Assembly: GCA_964519015.1 (NCBI GenBank)
Contig: CAZFHZ010000018.1
Coordinates: forward strand, 1 to 42,081
DNA: 42,081 nucleotides
Direction: 5' to 3'
Source of the DNA: CAZFHZ01 sp964519015
Lineage (GTDB): Bacteria; Blakebacterota; Blakebacteria; Blakebacterales; CAYUVJ01
This document shows, in pieces, positions 1 to 8,113 of this stretch (positions are counted from its first letter, which is position 1; each line of letters begins with the position of its first letter). The notes under the pieces are model-generated. The model saw only the letters and a list, made by a program, of their open reading frames with translations, had not been told where the DNA came from and searched no databases. The translations under genes were made by a program, and so were the position numbers.

Positions 1-2
1 GG

Positions 3-125
3 GCGGTCGGCGCGCTGGTCGGTCACCTGGACGGGCGAGCGGTGCCGCCGGTCATCGACACCGGCGCGGTGCTGGTCACCCGTCAGAACATGGACGACCC
101 GGCGCTCCGCCGCCTGCTCCCGTGA
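3..125 (+). CDS. Sugar ABC transporter substrate-binding protein, C-terminal end (partial)
   Basis: Only the last 40 codons are present; the gene begins upstream of the window. The tail reads through a VPPVIDTGAVLVTRQNMDD segment and ends in RRLLP. This matches the C-terminus of RbsB-type periplasmic sugar-binding proteins, which typically end with a 'P..IDTG..LVT..N..D' run. The stop at 123-125 lies seven bases before the ATPase start, so the gene is the first visible member of a binding protein-ATPase-permease operon. The family protein delivers a monosaccharide to the membrane transporter. The sugar cannot be read from this fragment. The call rests on the tail motif plus the two neighbours. 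Confidence 0.8.
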   Translation, partial: AVGALVGHLDGRAVPPVIDTGAVLVTRQNMDDPALRRLLP

Positions 126-132
126 ATCCGGG

Positions 133-1673
133 ATGAATCCCTCTCCGCCGACCGGCATCACCCGCCTGCGCATGGAGGGGGTGCACAAGCGCTTCGGGGC
201 CACCCTCGCCCTCGACGGGGTCTCCCTGGAGGTTACCTCGGGGCAGGTCCACGCCCTGATCGGTGAGAACGGGGCGGGCAAGAGCACCCTCATGAAGGTC
301 CTCTCGGGGGCGGTCCGGCCGGATCAGGGACGCCTCTGGCTGGATGGTGTCCCCTACGCCCCGCGCACCCCCGCCGACGGCCGGAAGGCCGGGGTGGCCA
401 TGATCTACCAGGAACTCTCCCTGGCCCCCCACCTGAACGTGATGGAGAACATCCTGCTGGGCTGCGAGCCGGTGCGCGGACCCTTCCTGGATCGCCGGGA
501 TCTTCGCCGCCGGGCAGTCCGGGCCCTGGAGAAGGTCGGCCGCCCCGACATCGAACCCGATACTGTGGTCGGGCGGCTCTCCCCGGCCGAGCAGCAGCTG
601 GTCGAGATCGCCCGGAGTGTGGCGGTGGGCTGCCGGGTGCTGGTGCTGGACGAACCGACCAGCAGCCTGACCGGGGAGGACACCGGGCGACTCTTCGAAC
701 TCGTCCGGCGGCTGCGCGACGAGGGACATGCCCTGGTCTACATCTCGCACGTGCTGGAGGAGGTGCGGGAGGTGGCCGACCGCTTCACCGTACTGCGGGA
801 CGGTCGGGTGGTGGGGGAGGGGGAGATCGCCTCCTTCGAGGTGGATCGGGTGATCGGCTGGATGGTGGGGCGGAGCGTGGCGGAGCTCTACCCGCGCGGA
901 GCGCGCCGTCCCGGTGAGGTCCTGCTCTCGTTCGAAGACCTGGCCGGCCGGCGCCGGCCGCAGGAGGCTTCCCTGGAATTGCGGCGGGGGGAGGTGGTNN
1001 NNNNNNNNTGGTCGGCATCGCCGGTCTGGTCGGGGCGGGGCGGACCGAACTTATGCGGGCGCTCTTCGGGCTCGACGCGGTGGTGAAGGGCGAGGTCAAG
1101 GTGGGCACCTGGTCGGGACCCGCCTCGCCGGCCCGCCGCTGGCGGCAGGGGGTGGGCATGGTGAGTGAGGACCGCCAGGGGGAGGGACTGGCCGCCTCCC
1201 TGAGCGTGGCCGACAATCTCACCCTGCCCGCCCTGCGGGGGCTCGGCCCCGGTCCGCTGGTGTTCCCGGCCGGGCAGGAGCGGGCCAGCCGCCGCTGGAT
1301 CGAGCGGCTGGACATCCACTGCACATCCCCCCGGCAGCCCGTGAAGGCGCTCTCGGGGGGGAACCAGCAGAAGGTCGCCCTGGCCCGCCTGCTGCATGCC
1401 GGCGTGGACGTGCTGCTGCTGGACGAGCCCACCCGGGGGATCGACGTGGGGGCCAAGGCCGGGATCTACCGGCTGATCGACGAATTGGCCCGCGGTGAGG
1501 GGGCCCGCGCGCCCCGGGGAGTGTTGATCGTCTCCAGCTACCTGCCGGAGCTGCTGGGGATCTGCGACCGGATCGCGGTGATGCGGCGCGGCCGGCTGGG
1601 TCCGGCCCGTCCGGTCGGTGAGTTGGACGAGCACCTCATCATGCGGGAAGCCACCGGGGCGGAGGCGGCATGA
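133..1673 (+). CDS. Sugar ABC transporter ATP-binding protein (RbsA/MglA type), interrupted by an N gap
   Basis: This is the duplicated ATPase that powers a monosaccharide importer. The first half has Walker A GENGAGKS at residues 44-51, the signature-like LSPAEQQ and Walker B VLVLDEPTSS. The second half has the usual degenerate P-loop GLVGAGRTE, then LSGGNQQK and LLLDEPTRGID. Both halves are diagnostic of the carbohydrate-uptake-2 family. Ten Ns at 999-1008 break the frame. Removing them together with one copy of the duplicated TGGT on either side gives E-V-V-G-I-A-G and a 1527-nt frame (508 aa), the normal family length. The start at 133 has no clear Shine-Dalgarno sequence; an internal ATG at 172 is an alternative. 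The stop overlaps the permease start (ATGA). Confidence 0.93.
999..1008. other. Assembly gap (10 N), probably a hidden 4-nt contig overlap
   Basis: The left flank ends GAGGTGGT and the right flank begins TGGTCGGC. Merging the shared TGGT restores an uninterrupted ATPase frame. The Ns therefore look like a placeholder between contigs that actually overlap, not missing sequence. Confidence 0.75.
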
Positions 1674-2773
1674 AACCGCTCCGCGCGCACCTGAAGGCGG
1701 CCGAGCTGGGGCCGCTGGTCGGCCTGCTCTTCGTCTGGGTCCTCTTCGCCCTGCTGGCCGGCGGCGCGTTCATGCAGTGGGACAACCAGCGCCTGATGCT
1801 CCTGCAGACCGCCGTGGTCGGCACCGCGGCGATAGGGGCCACCCTGATCATCATCTCGGGGGGGATCGACCTCTCGGTCGGTTCCACCATCGCCCTCGGC
1901 ACGGTGGTGGTCGCCCTGGTCCTGAGGGCCGGGCTTCCTCCCTGGCTGGCCGCCCTGGCCGGGCTGGTGACCGGTCTGGTGGTCGGGGCGGCGATCGGAG
2001 CGATGGTGATCGGTCACGTGGGCCGGCTGGCCGCCCTGCTGGGCGGCGTGCTGGTCACCCTGCTGCTCTGGCCGGCGGTCCCCGACACCCTGGCGGTGCT
2101 GGCCGGAGTGGCGGCGGCCGGAGCGATCCTGGCCCTGAACGAACGGTTCCTGGGGCGCATCCGGATCGCCCCCTTCATCGTGACCCTGGGGATGTGGGGG
2201 GCCCTGCGGGGACTGGCCAAGGGACTGGGGGATAACCAGCCCGTCTATCCCGACCACCTAGGCTGGCTGGAGGGACTGATGAGCGGCGGGGGGAGCCACG
2301 GCGTCCTGCTTCCGCCCGGGGTGTGGCTCCTGCTGCTGCTCGCCCTGCTGACGGCGGGTCTGCTCCGTTACACCCCGTTCGGCCGGCACATCTTCGCGGT
2401 GGGGAGCAACGAGGCCACGGCCCGCCTGAGCGGAGTGCCCATCGCGCGCACCAAGCTCCTGATCTACATGCTTGGAGTAGGCTGTGCCGGACTGGCCGCC
2501 CTGCTCCAGTTCTCCTATCTCTCGATGGGGGATCCCACCACGGCCGAGGGATACGAACTGAAGGTCATCGCGGCGGTGGTGATCGGCGGGGCCAGCCTGG
2601 CCGGCGGGGAGGGTTCGATCCGCGGTTCGATGGTAGGTGCCCTGATCATGACCGTCGTGGACAACGGCTGCACGAAACTGGGACTCGACAACTGGGTCCA
2701 GGAGATCGTCACCGGCGCCATCATCGTGGCCGCCGTGGCCCTGGACCGGCTGCGTCACCGCGACGAGGCCTGA
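1670..2773 (+). CDS. Sugar ABC transporter permease (RbsC type)
   Basis: A 367-aa integral membrane protein, the permease of the monosaccharide importer. It is mostly hydrophobic, with about ten predicted membrane segments. It carries the family hallmark IISGGIDLSVGS near residue 63 and the cytoplasmic coupling loop TPFGRHIFAVGSNE followed by ARLSGVPI, typical of RbsC-like permeases. It starts inside the ATPase stop codon (ATGA), so translation is probably coupled. A segment with several extra Ala/Val/Leu-rich stretches around residues 100-150 makes it slightly longer than classical RbsC (~320 aa). The isomerase-like gene starts 40 bases downstream, consistent with a sugar uptake and utilisation operon. 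Confidence 0.93.
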   Translation: MKPLRAHLKAAELGPLVGLLFVWVLFALLAGGAFMQWDNQRLMLLQTAVVGTAAIGATLIIISGGIDLSVGSTIALGTVVVALVLRAGLPPWLAALAGLVTGLVVGAAIGAMVIGHVGRLAALLGGVLVTLLLWPAVPDTLAVLAGVAAAGAILALNERFLGRIRIAPFIVTLGMWGALRGLAKGLGDNQPVYPDHLGWLEGLMSGGGSHGVLLPPGVWLLLLLALLTAGLLRYTPFGRHIFAVGSNEATARLSGVPIARTKLLIYMLGVGCAGLAALLQFSYLSMGDPTTAEGYELKVIAAVVIGGASLAGGEGSIRGSMVGALIMTVVDNGCTKLGLDNWVQEIVTGAIIVAAVALDRLRHRDEA

Positions 2774-2813
2774 ACCTCGCCCGGGTGACCTCACACCGGG
2801 AAGGGAGCGTGTC

Positions 2814-4478
2814 ATGTCCGCCTACCGGGTACCGAAGCTGGACCTTCCAACAGCAGTGGCCCCCGGCCGGGTCGTGCTGGTGGCCAACGGCGATCTGAGG
2901 GAATCGGCCAACCGGGTCTGCTGGCCGGCCCAGCGCCGGATGGAGCGGGCGCTGACCCGGGCCGTGGCTTCCTGCGGCTACAAGCTGATGCGCGCCCATC
3001 CCTATCGGCCGAAAGCCGGGCACGGCTTCATCGATTCGCAGCAGGAGGGGATGAAGGTCTTCGCGTCGATCGATCCGCAGGCCCCTCTGATCGTGGCCGA
3101 GGCGGTCTGGCAGTACTCCCATCACGTGCTCCCCGGCCTCTTGAGTCACCGGGGTCCGATCCTGACGGTCGCTAACTGGTCGGGCCAGTGGCCCGGGCTG
3201 GTCGGGATGCTCAACCTGAACGGCTCCCTGGCCAAGGCGGGGGTCGCGTTCACCACCCTCTGGAGCGAGGACTTCACCGACGAGGTCTTCCGGAACGGGT
3301 TGAAGAACTGGCTCGAGCAGGGGGCGTTCCGCCACCACCTCACCCACCTCACCCCGCTTCGCCGGGTGAAGGTGTCCGGCCCCGTGCGCCGGCTGGGGGA
3401 GGCGCTGGCCGCCCAGATGCAGCGCGAGAAGGCGATCATGGGTGTGTTCGACGAGGGGTGCATGGGCATGTACAACGCCATCATCCCCGACCACCTGCTC
3501 AACCCCACCGGAGTCTTCAAGGAACGGCTCAGCCAGTCGGCCCTCTTCCACGCCACCCTCCAGGTCCCCGAGCGCGAAGCGCGTGCGGTCTACCGCTGGT
3601 TGCGCGAGGCGGGCATGCAGTTCCGTTTCGGGCGGGATGAGGCCACCGAGCTGACCCGCCCCCAGGTGCTGACCCAGTGCGCCATGTACATCGCCGCCCT
3701 GCGGCTGGCCGATACCTTCGGCTGCGCGACCATTGGAATCCAGTACCAGCAGGGACTGAAGGACCTCCTCCCCGCCTCCGACCTGGCCGAGGGGATGCTG
3801 AACGATTCGGTGCGTCCCCCGGTGCGCAGCGCCGACGGCCGGCGGATCCTGTGGCGGGGAGAGCCGCTCCCCCACTTCAACGAGGTGGACGAGTGCGCCG
3901 GCTTGGACGCCCTGATGACCTACCGGGTGCATCGGGCCATGGGGCAGCCGCCCGAGAACACCCTCCACGACCTGCGCTGGGGGGACTGGGACCGTTCCGG
4001 CACCGTCCCGGACTATGTCTGGGTGTTCGAGATCAGCGGGGGAGCGCCTCCTTCGCACTTCATCGACGGCTGGCGCGGGGCGATCGGTGAGCGGCAGCCC
4101 CCGATGTACTTCCGGCTGGGGGGGAGCACCCTGAAGGGGATCAGCCGGCCGGGGGAGATCGTCTGGTCGCGCATCTTCGTGGAGAAGAATCGGCTCAACA
4201 TGGACCTGGGGCGGGCCAAGGTGGTGGAACTCCCGCGGGAGGAGACCGAGCGGCGATGGGCGAGCACCACCCCCCAGTGGCCGATCATGCATGCGGTCAC
4301 CTATGGGGTGGACCGCGACCAGATGATGGCCCGGCATAAGGCCAACCACATCCAGGTGGCCTATGCCTGCAGCGCCCGGGAGGCCGACCAGGCTCTGCTG
4401 GCCAAGGCAGTGATGGCCGAATCGCTGGGGATGAAAGTGAGTCTCTGCGGCACCCGGGCGGGGGGCAGGACCTGGTAG
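2814..4478 (+). CDS. L-fucose/L-arabinose isomerase-family protein
   Basis: A 554-aa cytoplasmic protein resembling the fucose isomerase-like family (ketol isomerases that use a divalent metal). Visible landmarks are ANWSGQWPGLVGMLNLNGSL near residue 122, CATIGIQYQQGLKD near 305, FNEVDECAGLDAL and, near the C-terminus, HKANHIQVAYA, which may contain a metal-binding His as in FucI. The start is supported by AGGGAG seven bases upstream. It lies directly behind the ABC sugar importer, so a role in isomerising the imported sugar is a reasonable inference. I cannot align the metal triad of characterised FucI with certainty, so substrate and even activity remain open. The gene ends 12 bp from a convergent gene. 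Confidence 0.75.
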   Translation: MSAYRVPKLDLPTAVAPGRVVLVANGDLRESANRVCWPAQRRMERALTRAVASCGYKLMRAHPYRPKAGHGFIDSQQEGMKVFASIDPQAPLIVAEAVWQYSHHVLPGLLSHRGPILTVANWSGQWPGLVGMLNLNGSLAKAGVAFTTLWSEDFTDEVFRNGLKNWLEQGAFRHHLTHLTPLRRVKVSGPVRRLGEALAAQMQREKAIMGVFDEGCMGMYNAIIPDHLLNPTGVFKERLSQSALFHATLQVPEREARAVYRWLREAGMQFRFGRDEATELTRPQVLTQCAMYIAALRLADTFGCATIGIQYQQGLKDLLPASDLAEGMLNDSVRPPVRSADGRRILWRGEPLPHFNEVDECAGLDALMTYRVHRAMGQPPENTLHDLRWGDWDRSGTVPDYVWVFEISGGAPPSHFIDGWRGAIGERQPPMYFRLGGSTLKGISRPGEIVWSRIFVEKNRLNMDLGRAKVVELPREETERRWASTTPQWPIMHAVTYGVDRDQMMARHKANHIQVAYACSAREADQALLAKAVMAESLGMKVSLCGTRAGGRTW

Positions 4479-4490
4479 GGACGGCGCCGC

Positions 4491-4946
4491 CTATCCCTCG
4501 TCCGCGTCTTCCGGCAGTTCCAGAAGGCGGACGTCTTCCAGGTCTACGTCCCTTCCGGAGGCCCGTTTGGAGGAGATGAGATCTGCCTTAGAGAGGATGA
4601 AGAACTCCTGATCGTGGTAGGAAACGGAGACGCGATTCTCCCACGCTTCCCGAAATTCGATCCCGGGTGTCGAGGTCTGAACATCAACGCGGACTCGGTC
4701 CTGGAAGACCGTGATCTCGTTATCGAGCAGGTCAGCAACCGAGGTGAGTGAAGCGGTACTGAGCCCCGTGTCGAGCAGGGCATCGAGCAGATGCCGGGCA
4801 TTATCCGGAGTCGCCTCGATCAGGATATCCAAGTCGAAGGTGACACGAGGAACGCCGTGGAGGATGACGGCGATACCCCCGATGACGACATACCTCACAT
4901 CATGTTGCTGAAATGATCTGAATACGTCCTGTAACCGGTTGAGCAT
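4491..4946 (-). CDS. Nucleotidyltransferase-fold protein (MNT/AbiEii-like), possible toxin-antitoxin component
   Basis: A 151-aa protein with a minimal nucleotidyltransferase core. It has VVIGGIAVILHG at residues 19-30, then the catalytic-type DLDI pair near 38-41, and a later acidic strand RVDVQT. This is the layout of polymerase-beta-like MNT proteins that act as toxins or antitoxins, or of uncharacterised DUF6036-like transferases. A Shine-Dalgarno AGGAG sits nine bases before the ATG. The coding sequence overlaps the 3' end of the upstream 68-aa gene by 47 bases, implying coupled expression. Its base composition is visibly less GC-rich than the sugar operon, suggesting later acquisition. 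The exact substrate (AMP, other NMP, none) cannot be told. Confidence 0.75.
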   Translation of the reverse strand: MLNRLQDVFRSFQQHDVRYVVIGGIAVILHGVPRVTFDLDILIEATPDNARHLLDALLDTGLSTASLTSVADLLDNEITVFQDRVRVDVQTSTPGIEFREAWENRVSVSYHDQEFFILSKADLISSKRASGRDVDLEDVRLLELPEDADEG

Positions 4947-5106
4947 GCTTCCGCTCCTGCAAGGCAGGATTGATCGTGAGGGCCAAGTCGGCGAACGAGC
5001 AGAGCAATTCCATACGTTCCGATATCGGAAGGGAGCGGAACCAACGGACTTTGGCTTCGGGGGTTTCCTGCTGAAGATCGTGTGATATCGAGCCGCCCGT
5101 AGTCAT
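4900..5106 (-). CDS. Small hypothetical protein upstream of the nucleotidyltransferase
   Basis: A 68-aa soluble protein with no membrane segment. It is rich in charged residues, with an amphipathic stretch RSLPISERMELLCSFADLAL near residues 24-43 that could be a helix for protein-protein contact. It overlaps the start of the nucleotidyltransferase by 47 bp on the same strand, the usual geometry of two-gene toxin-antitoxin operons. No strong Shine-Dalgarno precedes the ATG at 5106. I do not recognise a named domain. The call as a gene depends on its sensible composition and its overlap with the downstream gene. Confidence 0.6.
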   Translation of the reverse strand: MTTGGSISHDLQQETPEAKVRWFRSLPISERMELLCSFADLALTINPALQERKHAQPVTGRIQIISAT

Positions 5107-5181
5107 GTTTAAAAGATACAGAAGGGTACGGTCCCCTTCAACCGGGGATACTCCGGCGTGGGTGTCATCTCCGGACGGTTA

Positions 5182-6450
5182 TCAGGGGTAGGTGAAGCCC
5201 GGGACCGCCGACGCCATCCGGTAGACGATGTAGTCGTAGTCTCCCGTCTCCGGGTTCTCCGATCGCGTGCACAGGTAGGGATGGGACCCCCCTGTGATCC
5301 CGGGGGGCATCTCTACATCCCCCAGATATTCCCCCTTCGGGCTCAGGAGCATGACCCGCGTGGGAACCTGCGGATCGGAGGTGAAAATGTCCCCGGGCGG
5401 GTATACCCAGAAGTAGCCGAATCCGTCCATGCCGACGCTCTGATAGTAGGGCATCCGATCCGCGAACGAGGCGTGCTCCATCTCCACTCGGACGAGTCTC
5501 TTCGACGACTCGTCGTCCTCCTCTTCCAGCCGCTTCCGGTAGTGAGCGAAGACCGCCTCCCGGTCCGCCGCGGTAACGGGTCGGGATTCCATCTCCATAC
5601 AGAACCTCTTCAGTGGCCGGCACCGGATGTCATATCGGACGAACTCGGGCTTCGAGCCGTCCTCGGCGAGGAACCCGGTCCCGGGGTAATGGTTGACCAT
5701 CGCCAGGGAGCCATAATGATGCTGCAATCCGATCATCGGACCGCCCTCGATGCGGACCGGTGCGGGCTGGAAAGCCTTGCCGGAGGTGATGGAGCCGAGC
5801 GTGCCGCCGGCGGTCGTCACGACCGTCATGAGGTACCAGGTGTAACCGGAGAGGTCGGGGCGGCGTTCGGATTGATAACTCATCAGGACCAGGCAGTCGC
5901 CGTCCAGTGTCATCCTCAGGGTGGAACCGGTCGCCTTGGGATAGGAGTAGGTGCCCAGCAGCTCTCCTCCGAGGCTGAATTGGATCACCCTCCGTGATCG
6001 GGAGTCGTAGAGTACGATGCCCTTATCGTCGACGCCCTGGAGCATGGGGCTTCTGAATTCTCCGGGTCCATCGCCTTCTCGCCCGAAGGACCGTACGAAC
6101 TCGCCGTCCGGGCCGAACACGGCGATCCGGCTGTTCCCCCGGTCCATCACGTAGTAGTTCCCGTCAGGACCGCGCTCGTACTGATAGGCCCGGTGGAGCA
6201 GGCTCTCGGGCCGTCCCTCGTCCTGATGCAACCGCACCACTTCCACGATCGAGAAGAGGGGGTCAGCGTACTTGGGCACCATCGAGGTGATGGCGGTCGG
6301 CACGCCGTCCTCCCCGGTCTCGGTCCGGAAAGTGTGCCCTTCCGGAACCGCTTTCTCACCGCCGCAGGAGACCAGAGCCAGAGCGAACAACAGAGCCGGA
6401 AAGGCGGGGGACCGATGGGGGATGAGGTTCCGGAGCCGGGGATTCCGCAT
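5182..6450 (-). CDS. Six-bladed beta-propeller lipoprotein
   Basis: A 422-aa exported protein. A long N-terminal signal sequence ends in the lipobox LVSC with the lipidated Cys at residue 29, so it should be anchored to a membrane. The body contains propeller-type repeats: GPDGNYYVMDRGNSRIAVF, then FGREGDGPGEF and FSLGGELLGTY, the pattern seen in NHL/6-bladed propeller proteins. The start is chosen from AGGAG nine bases upstream. No catalytic site is visible; proteins of this kind are usually binding scaffolds of unknown ligand. It shares the G-x-GPGE blade motif with the lipoprotein at 12737-13924 and is probably its paralogue. It is a single-gene unit on the minus strand. Confidence 0.8.
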   Translation of the reverse strand: MRNPRLRNLIPHRSPAFPALLFALALVSCGGEKAVPEGHTFRTETGEDGVPTAITSMVPKYADPLFSIVEVVRLHQDEGRPESLLHRAYQYERGPDGNYYVMDRGNSRIAVFGPDGEFVRSFGREGDGPGEFRSPMLQGVDDKGIVLYDSRSRRVIQFSLGGELLGTYSYPKATGSTLRMTLDGDCLVLMSYQSERRPDLSGYTWYLMTVVTTAGGTLGSITSGKAFQPAPVRIEGGPMIGLQHHYGSLAMVNHYPGTGFLAEDGSKPEFVRYDIRCRPLKRFCMEMESRPVTAADREAVFAHYRKRLEEEDDESSKRLVRVEMEHASFADRMPYYQSVGMDGFGYFWVYPPGDIFTSDPQVPTRVMLLSPKGEYLGDVEMPPGITGGSHPYLCTRSENPETGDYDYIVYRMASAVPGFTYP

Positions 6451-6565
6451 GGCGGGACGCTCCTGATCGGAGTCGGTGAGGGGAGGCCGGTAGCCTGCCT
6501 CTCCCTAACCGGACGGACCGGCAGCGGGACCGTATATCCACGGCTGCTGTTCCCGTCCTCCAGGA

Positions 6566-7489
6566 TCAGAAGCGGGGGAGGCGTAGCTCCAGGCCGACGT
6601 GGAGTCCGATCGGGGTGATCCGGTGGCGGGGGAGGAGGATCTCCAGGGTGTCCGGATCGCGCAGCGGATCGGTCTCGAAGCCCAGCCCCATTACCCCCTC
6701 CAGCCGCAAGGCGGCTGAGAGCGTGGGGCGGTTCAACAGGCTCAGTCCCGCACCGATCATGAGGACCGGTCGCCAGACGGTCTGCCGGACAGTGCTGGAT
6801 TCATCCACCAGCGGGCCGGGGACACCGGACTGGTACCGATATTCGGTCCCCAGGGTGGTCCGGCTCGCCCCCCCGAGAAAGGAGAGTTCGGCGAACGGGA
6901 GCCGGGCGATCCCGCCGATCGGTAACACCGGGCCCACCAGAACGCGCAGATCGCGATAGTCCCGACTCAGGGTCGTGCTCTCAGAGAAGAAGGTACCCCC
7001 CCCCGGCTCCACGGTCAGGCGCACCGTGGGCAGTTCGGTCCACTCCAGTCGGCTGCGCAGCCACCAGCGGCCAGGACCCGGCCAGCCGGTCTCCAGGGCG
7101 AGGGTGGCCCCAGCCCGATTGTTCCAGGTCTGACCGGTGGTCATCGTCCGGATCTCCTCGAGTCCCGTCTTGGTCGAGAAGGTCTGCAGGCTGGCCTCGA
7201 TCTCCCGGAGGGTGAGGCTGTCCACGGGGTAGAGGCTGACCAGCCCCGAGGTCGGGCGCAGCAGGCGGGCGCCCGGGAAGGTCGGTCCGGCCAACCCGGA
7301 GGCGACCGGTGTCAGGGGCAGGTGGACGTCGAGCCCCTGGAGCAGGCCCAGGAAGGCGCCGATGAGCGCCCCCTGCGAGCCGCCGCGCAGGGCGCGCCGC
7401 GGCACATCGATCCCCTGGATGTCCCGGTCTCCTTCCGGGCCATAGGGGGACAACCACCCGAGGGCGGCCCCGCCGGCCGCGCCCAGCAC
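6566..7489 (-). CDS. C-terminal part of a split exported protein, beta-barrel-like
   Basis: 307 codons from a GTG that overlaps the stop of the preceding frame (TAGTG). The first ~40 residues contain two Gly/Ala-rich helices (GAAGGAALGW and GGSQGALIGAFLGLLQG), a glycine-zipper-like pattern. The rest alternates polar and hydrophobic residues in strand-like stretches and ends in ...LRLPRF, a terminal Phe as in outer-membrane beta-barrel proteins. There is no signal peptide. The same frame extends upstream of the GTG as VRVERRNRILEGVV, a sensible continuation of the 7489-7815 reading frame. I therefore read this as the distal part of one gene split by a one-base deletion near 7525-7533. A separate coupled gene is the alternative. 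Function unknown. Confidence 0.6.
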   Translation of the reverse strand: MLGAAGGAALGWLSPYGPEGDRDIQGIDVPRRALRGGSQGALIGAFLGLLQGLDVHLPLTPVASGLAGPTFPGARLLRPTSGLVSLYPVDSLTLREIEASLQTFSTKTGLEEIRTMTTGQTWNNRAGATLALETGWPGPGRWWLRSRLEWTELPTVRLTVEPGGGTFFSESTTLSRDYRDLRVLVGPVLPIGGIARLPFAELSFLGGASRTTLGTEYRYQSGVPGPLVDESSTVRQTVWRPVLMIGAGLSLLNRPTLSAALRLEGVMGLGFETDPLRDPDTLEILLPRHRITPIGLHVGLELRLPRF

Positions 7490-7815
7490 TACCCCCTCCA
7501 GGATCCGGTTGCGGCGCTCGACCCGAACGCCAGGGTCATGCGCGAACCCATCAACCCGGCCCCATCCATCAGCACCAGTCCGGAGGCATCGGCCCCCCCG
7601 ACGGTCCCGGTCAGACGGGTCCCGTCGAGCAGGGTGACCACGGCCGGGCGTCCCCGCTCAGCCAGCAGCAACCGGGCATGGTCGGGCAGGGGGGTGGCCT
7701 GGGCTCCCGGTATCAGAGGAGGGCCGAAATCCTGCGCCCGGACGGCCAGCGGCAGCACGATCACCAGCAGCACTGCTGCGCCGAGGAGGGGCGTTCTGGG
7801 GATTCGTCCGGGCAT
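7489..7815 (-). CDS. N-terminal part of the same split exported protein (signal peptide)
   Basis: Begins MPGRIPRTPLLGAAVLLVIV and has a signal peptide probably cut after VRAQ. A GGGAG Shine-Dalgarno lies eight bases before the ATG at 7815, which I prefer to a longer frame starting at 7926. The mature part carries VTLLDGTRLTGTV..ADASGLVLMDG, reminiscent of short beta-domains in exported proteins that precede glycine-zipper segments. It then runs into an Ala/Ser-rich tail and a stop, a tail unlike the rest. Inserting one base around 7525-7533 would join MTLA to VRVERRNRILEG and give a single protein of about 415 aa. The apparent break may be a sequencing error or a true pseudogene. Confidence 0.55.
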   Translation of the reverse strand: MPGRIPRTPLLGAAVLLVIVLPLAVRAQDFGPPLIPGAQATPLPDHARLLLAERGRPAVVTLLDGTRLTGTVGGADASGLVLMDGAGLMGSRMTLAFGSSAATGSWRG

Positions 7816-7891
7816 CGACCCGCTCCCGTGGGGGCCTGGGATATCGCCCGGCGGCCGGTGGGCATCCGGCGGCGGCCGCCGCGGACATCGG

Positions 7892-7897
7892 ACTATA
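7892..7897 (-). promoter_or_regulatory. Putative extended -10 promoter for the 7815 gene
   Basis: On the minus strand the sequence TATGCTATAGT contains a TG-extended -10 hexamer (TATAGT, five of six consensus). No good -35 is visible, as is common for extended -10 promoters. The leader to the ATG is about 75 nt and includes a 12-bp GC palindrome at 7870-7881. Confidence 0.4.
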
Positions 7898-7990
7898 GCA
7901 TACCGGCCTGTACCGACGCCGCCCAACCCCCGATTTGACCGCGGCCTGCTCGACCGGCACTTCCGGGCGCTTCTCTACACGATCGGGATC

Positions 7991-8042
7991 GAGGTTCCTG
8001 AGGAACCTCTCGGGCCGGTGCTCCGTATACTAAGAAACTTAG
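7991..8042 (+). promoter_or_regulatory. Operator-like palindromes and -10 upstream of the alpha/beta hydrolase gene
   Basis: Positions 7991-8009 form a perfect 19-bp palindrome (GAGGTTCCT-G-AGGAACCTC). A TATACT -10-like hexamer follows at 8026-8031, and a second inverted repeat CTAAG-AAA-CTTAG sits at 8030-8042. The first palindrome covers where the -35 would be and the second covers the start region, the classical layout for a repressor-controlled promoter. The likely target is the gene at 8114. The regulator is not in the window as far as I can see. Confidence 0.45.
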
Positions 8043-8113
8043 ACAAGACGCGAAGACCGGGACGGTGCCGAGACCGACCCGTGGAGTCTTCACCTCCGAA
8101 ACGAGGATAGGAC

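Noticed and set aside
2721..4349. A 542-codon minus-strand frame opposite the isomerase-like gene
   Set aside because: It is a His/Pro/Gly/Arg-rich shadow frame without motifs; the plus-strand gene has a ribosome-binding site and family sequence.
4478..4491. A small GGCGCC-containing hairpin between the isomerase-like and nucleotidyltransferase genes as a terminator
   Set aside because: The stem is short and there is no T-run; too weak to annotate.
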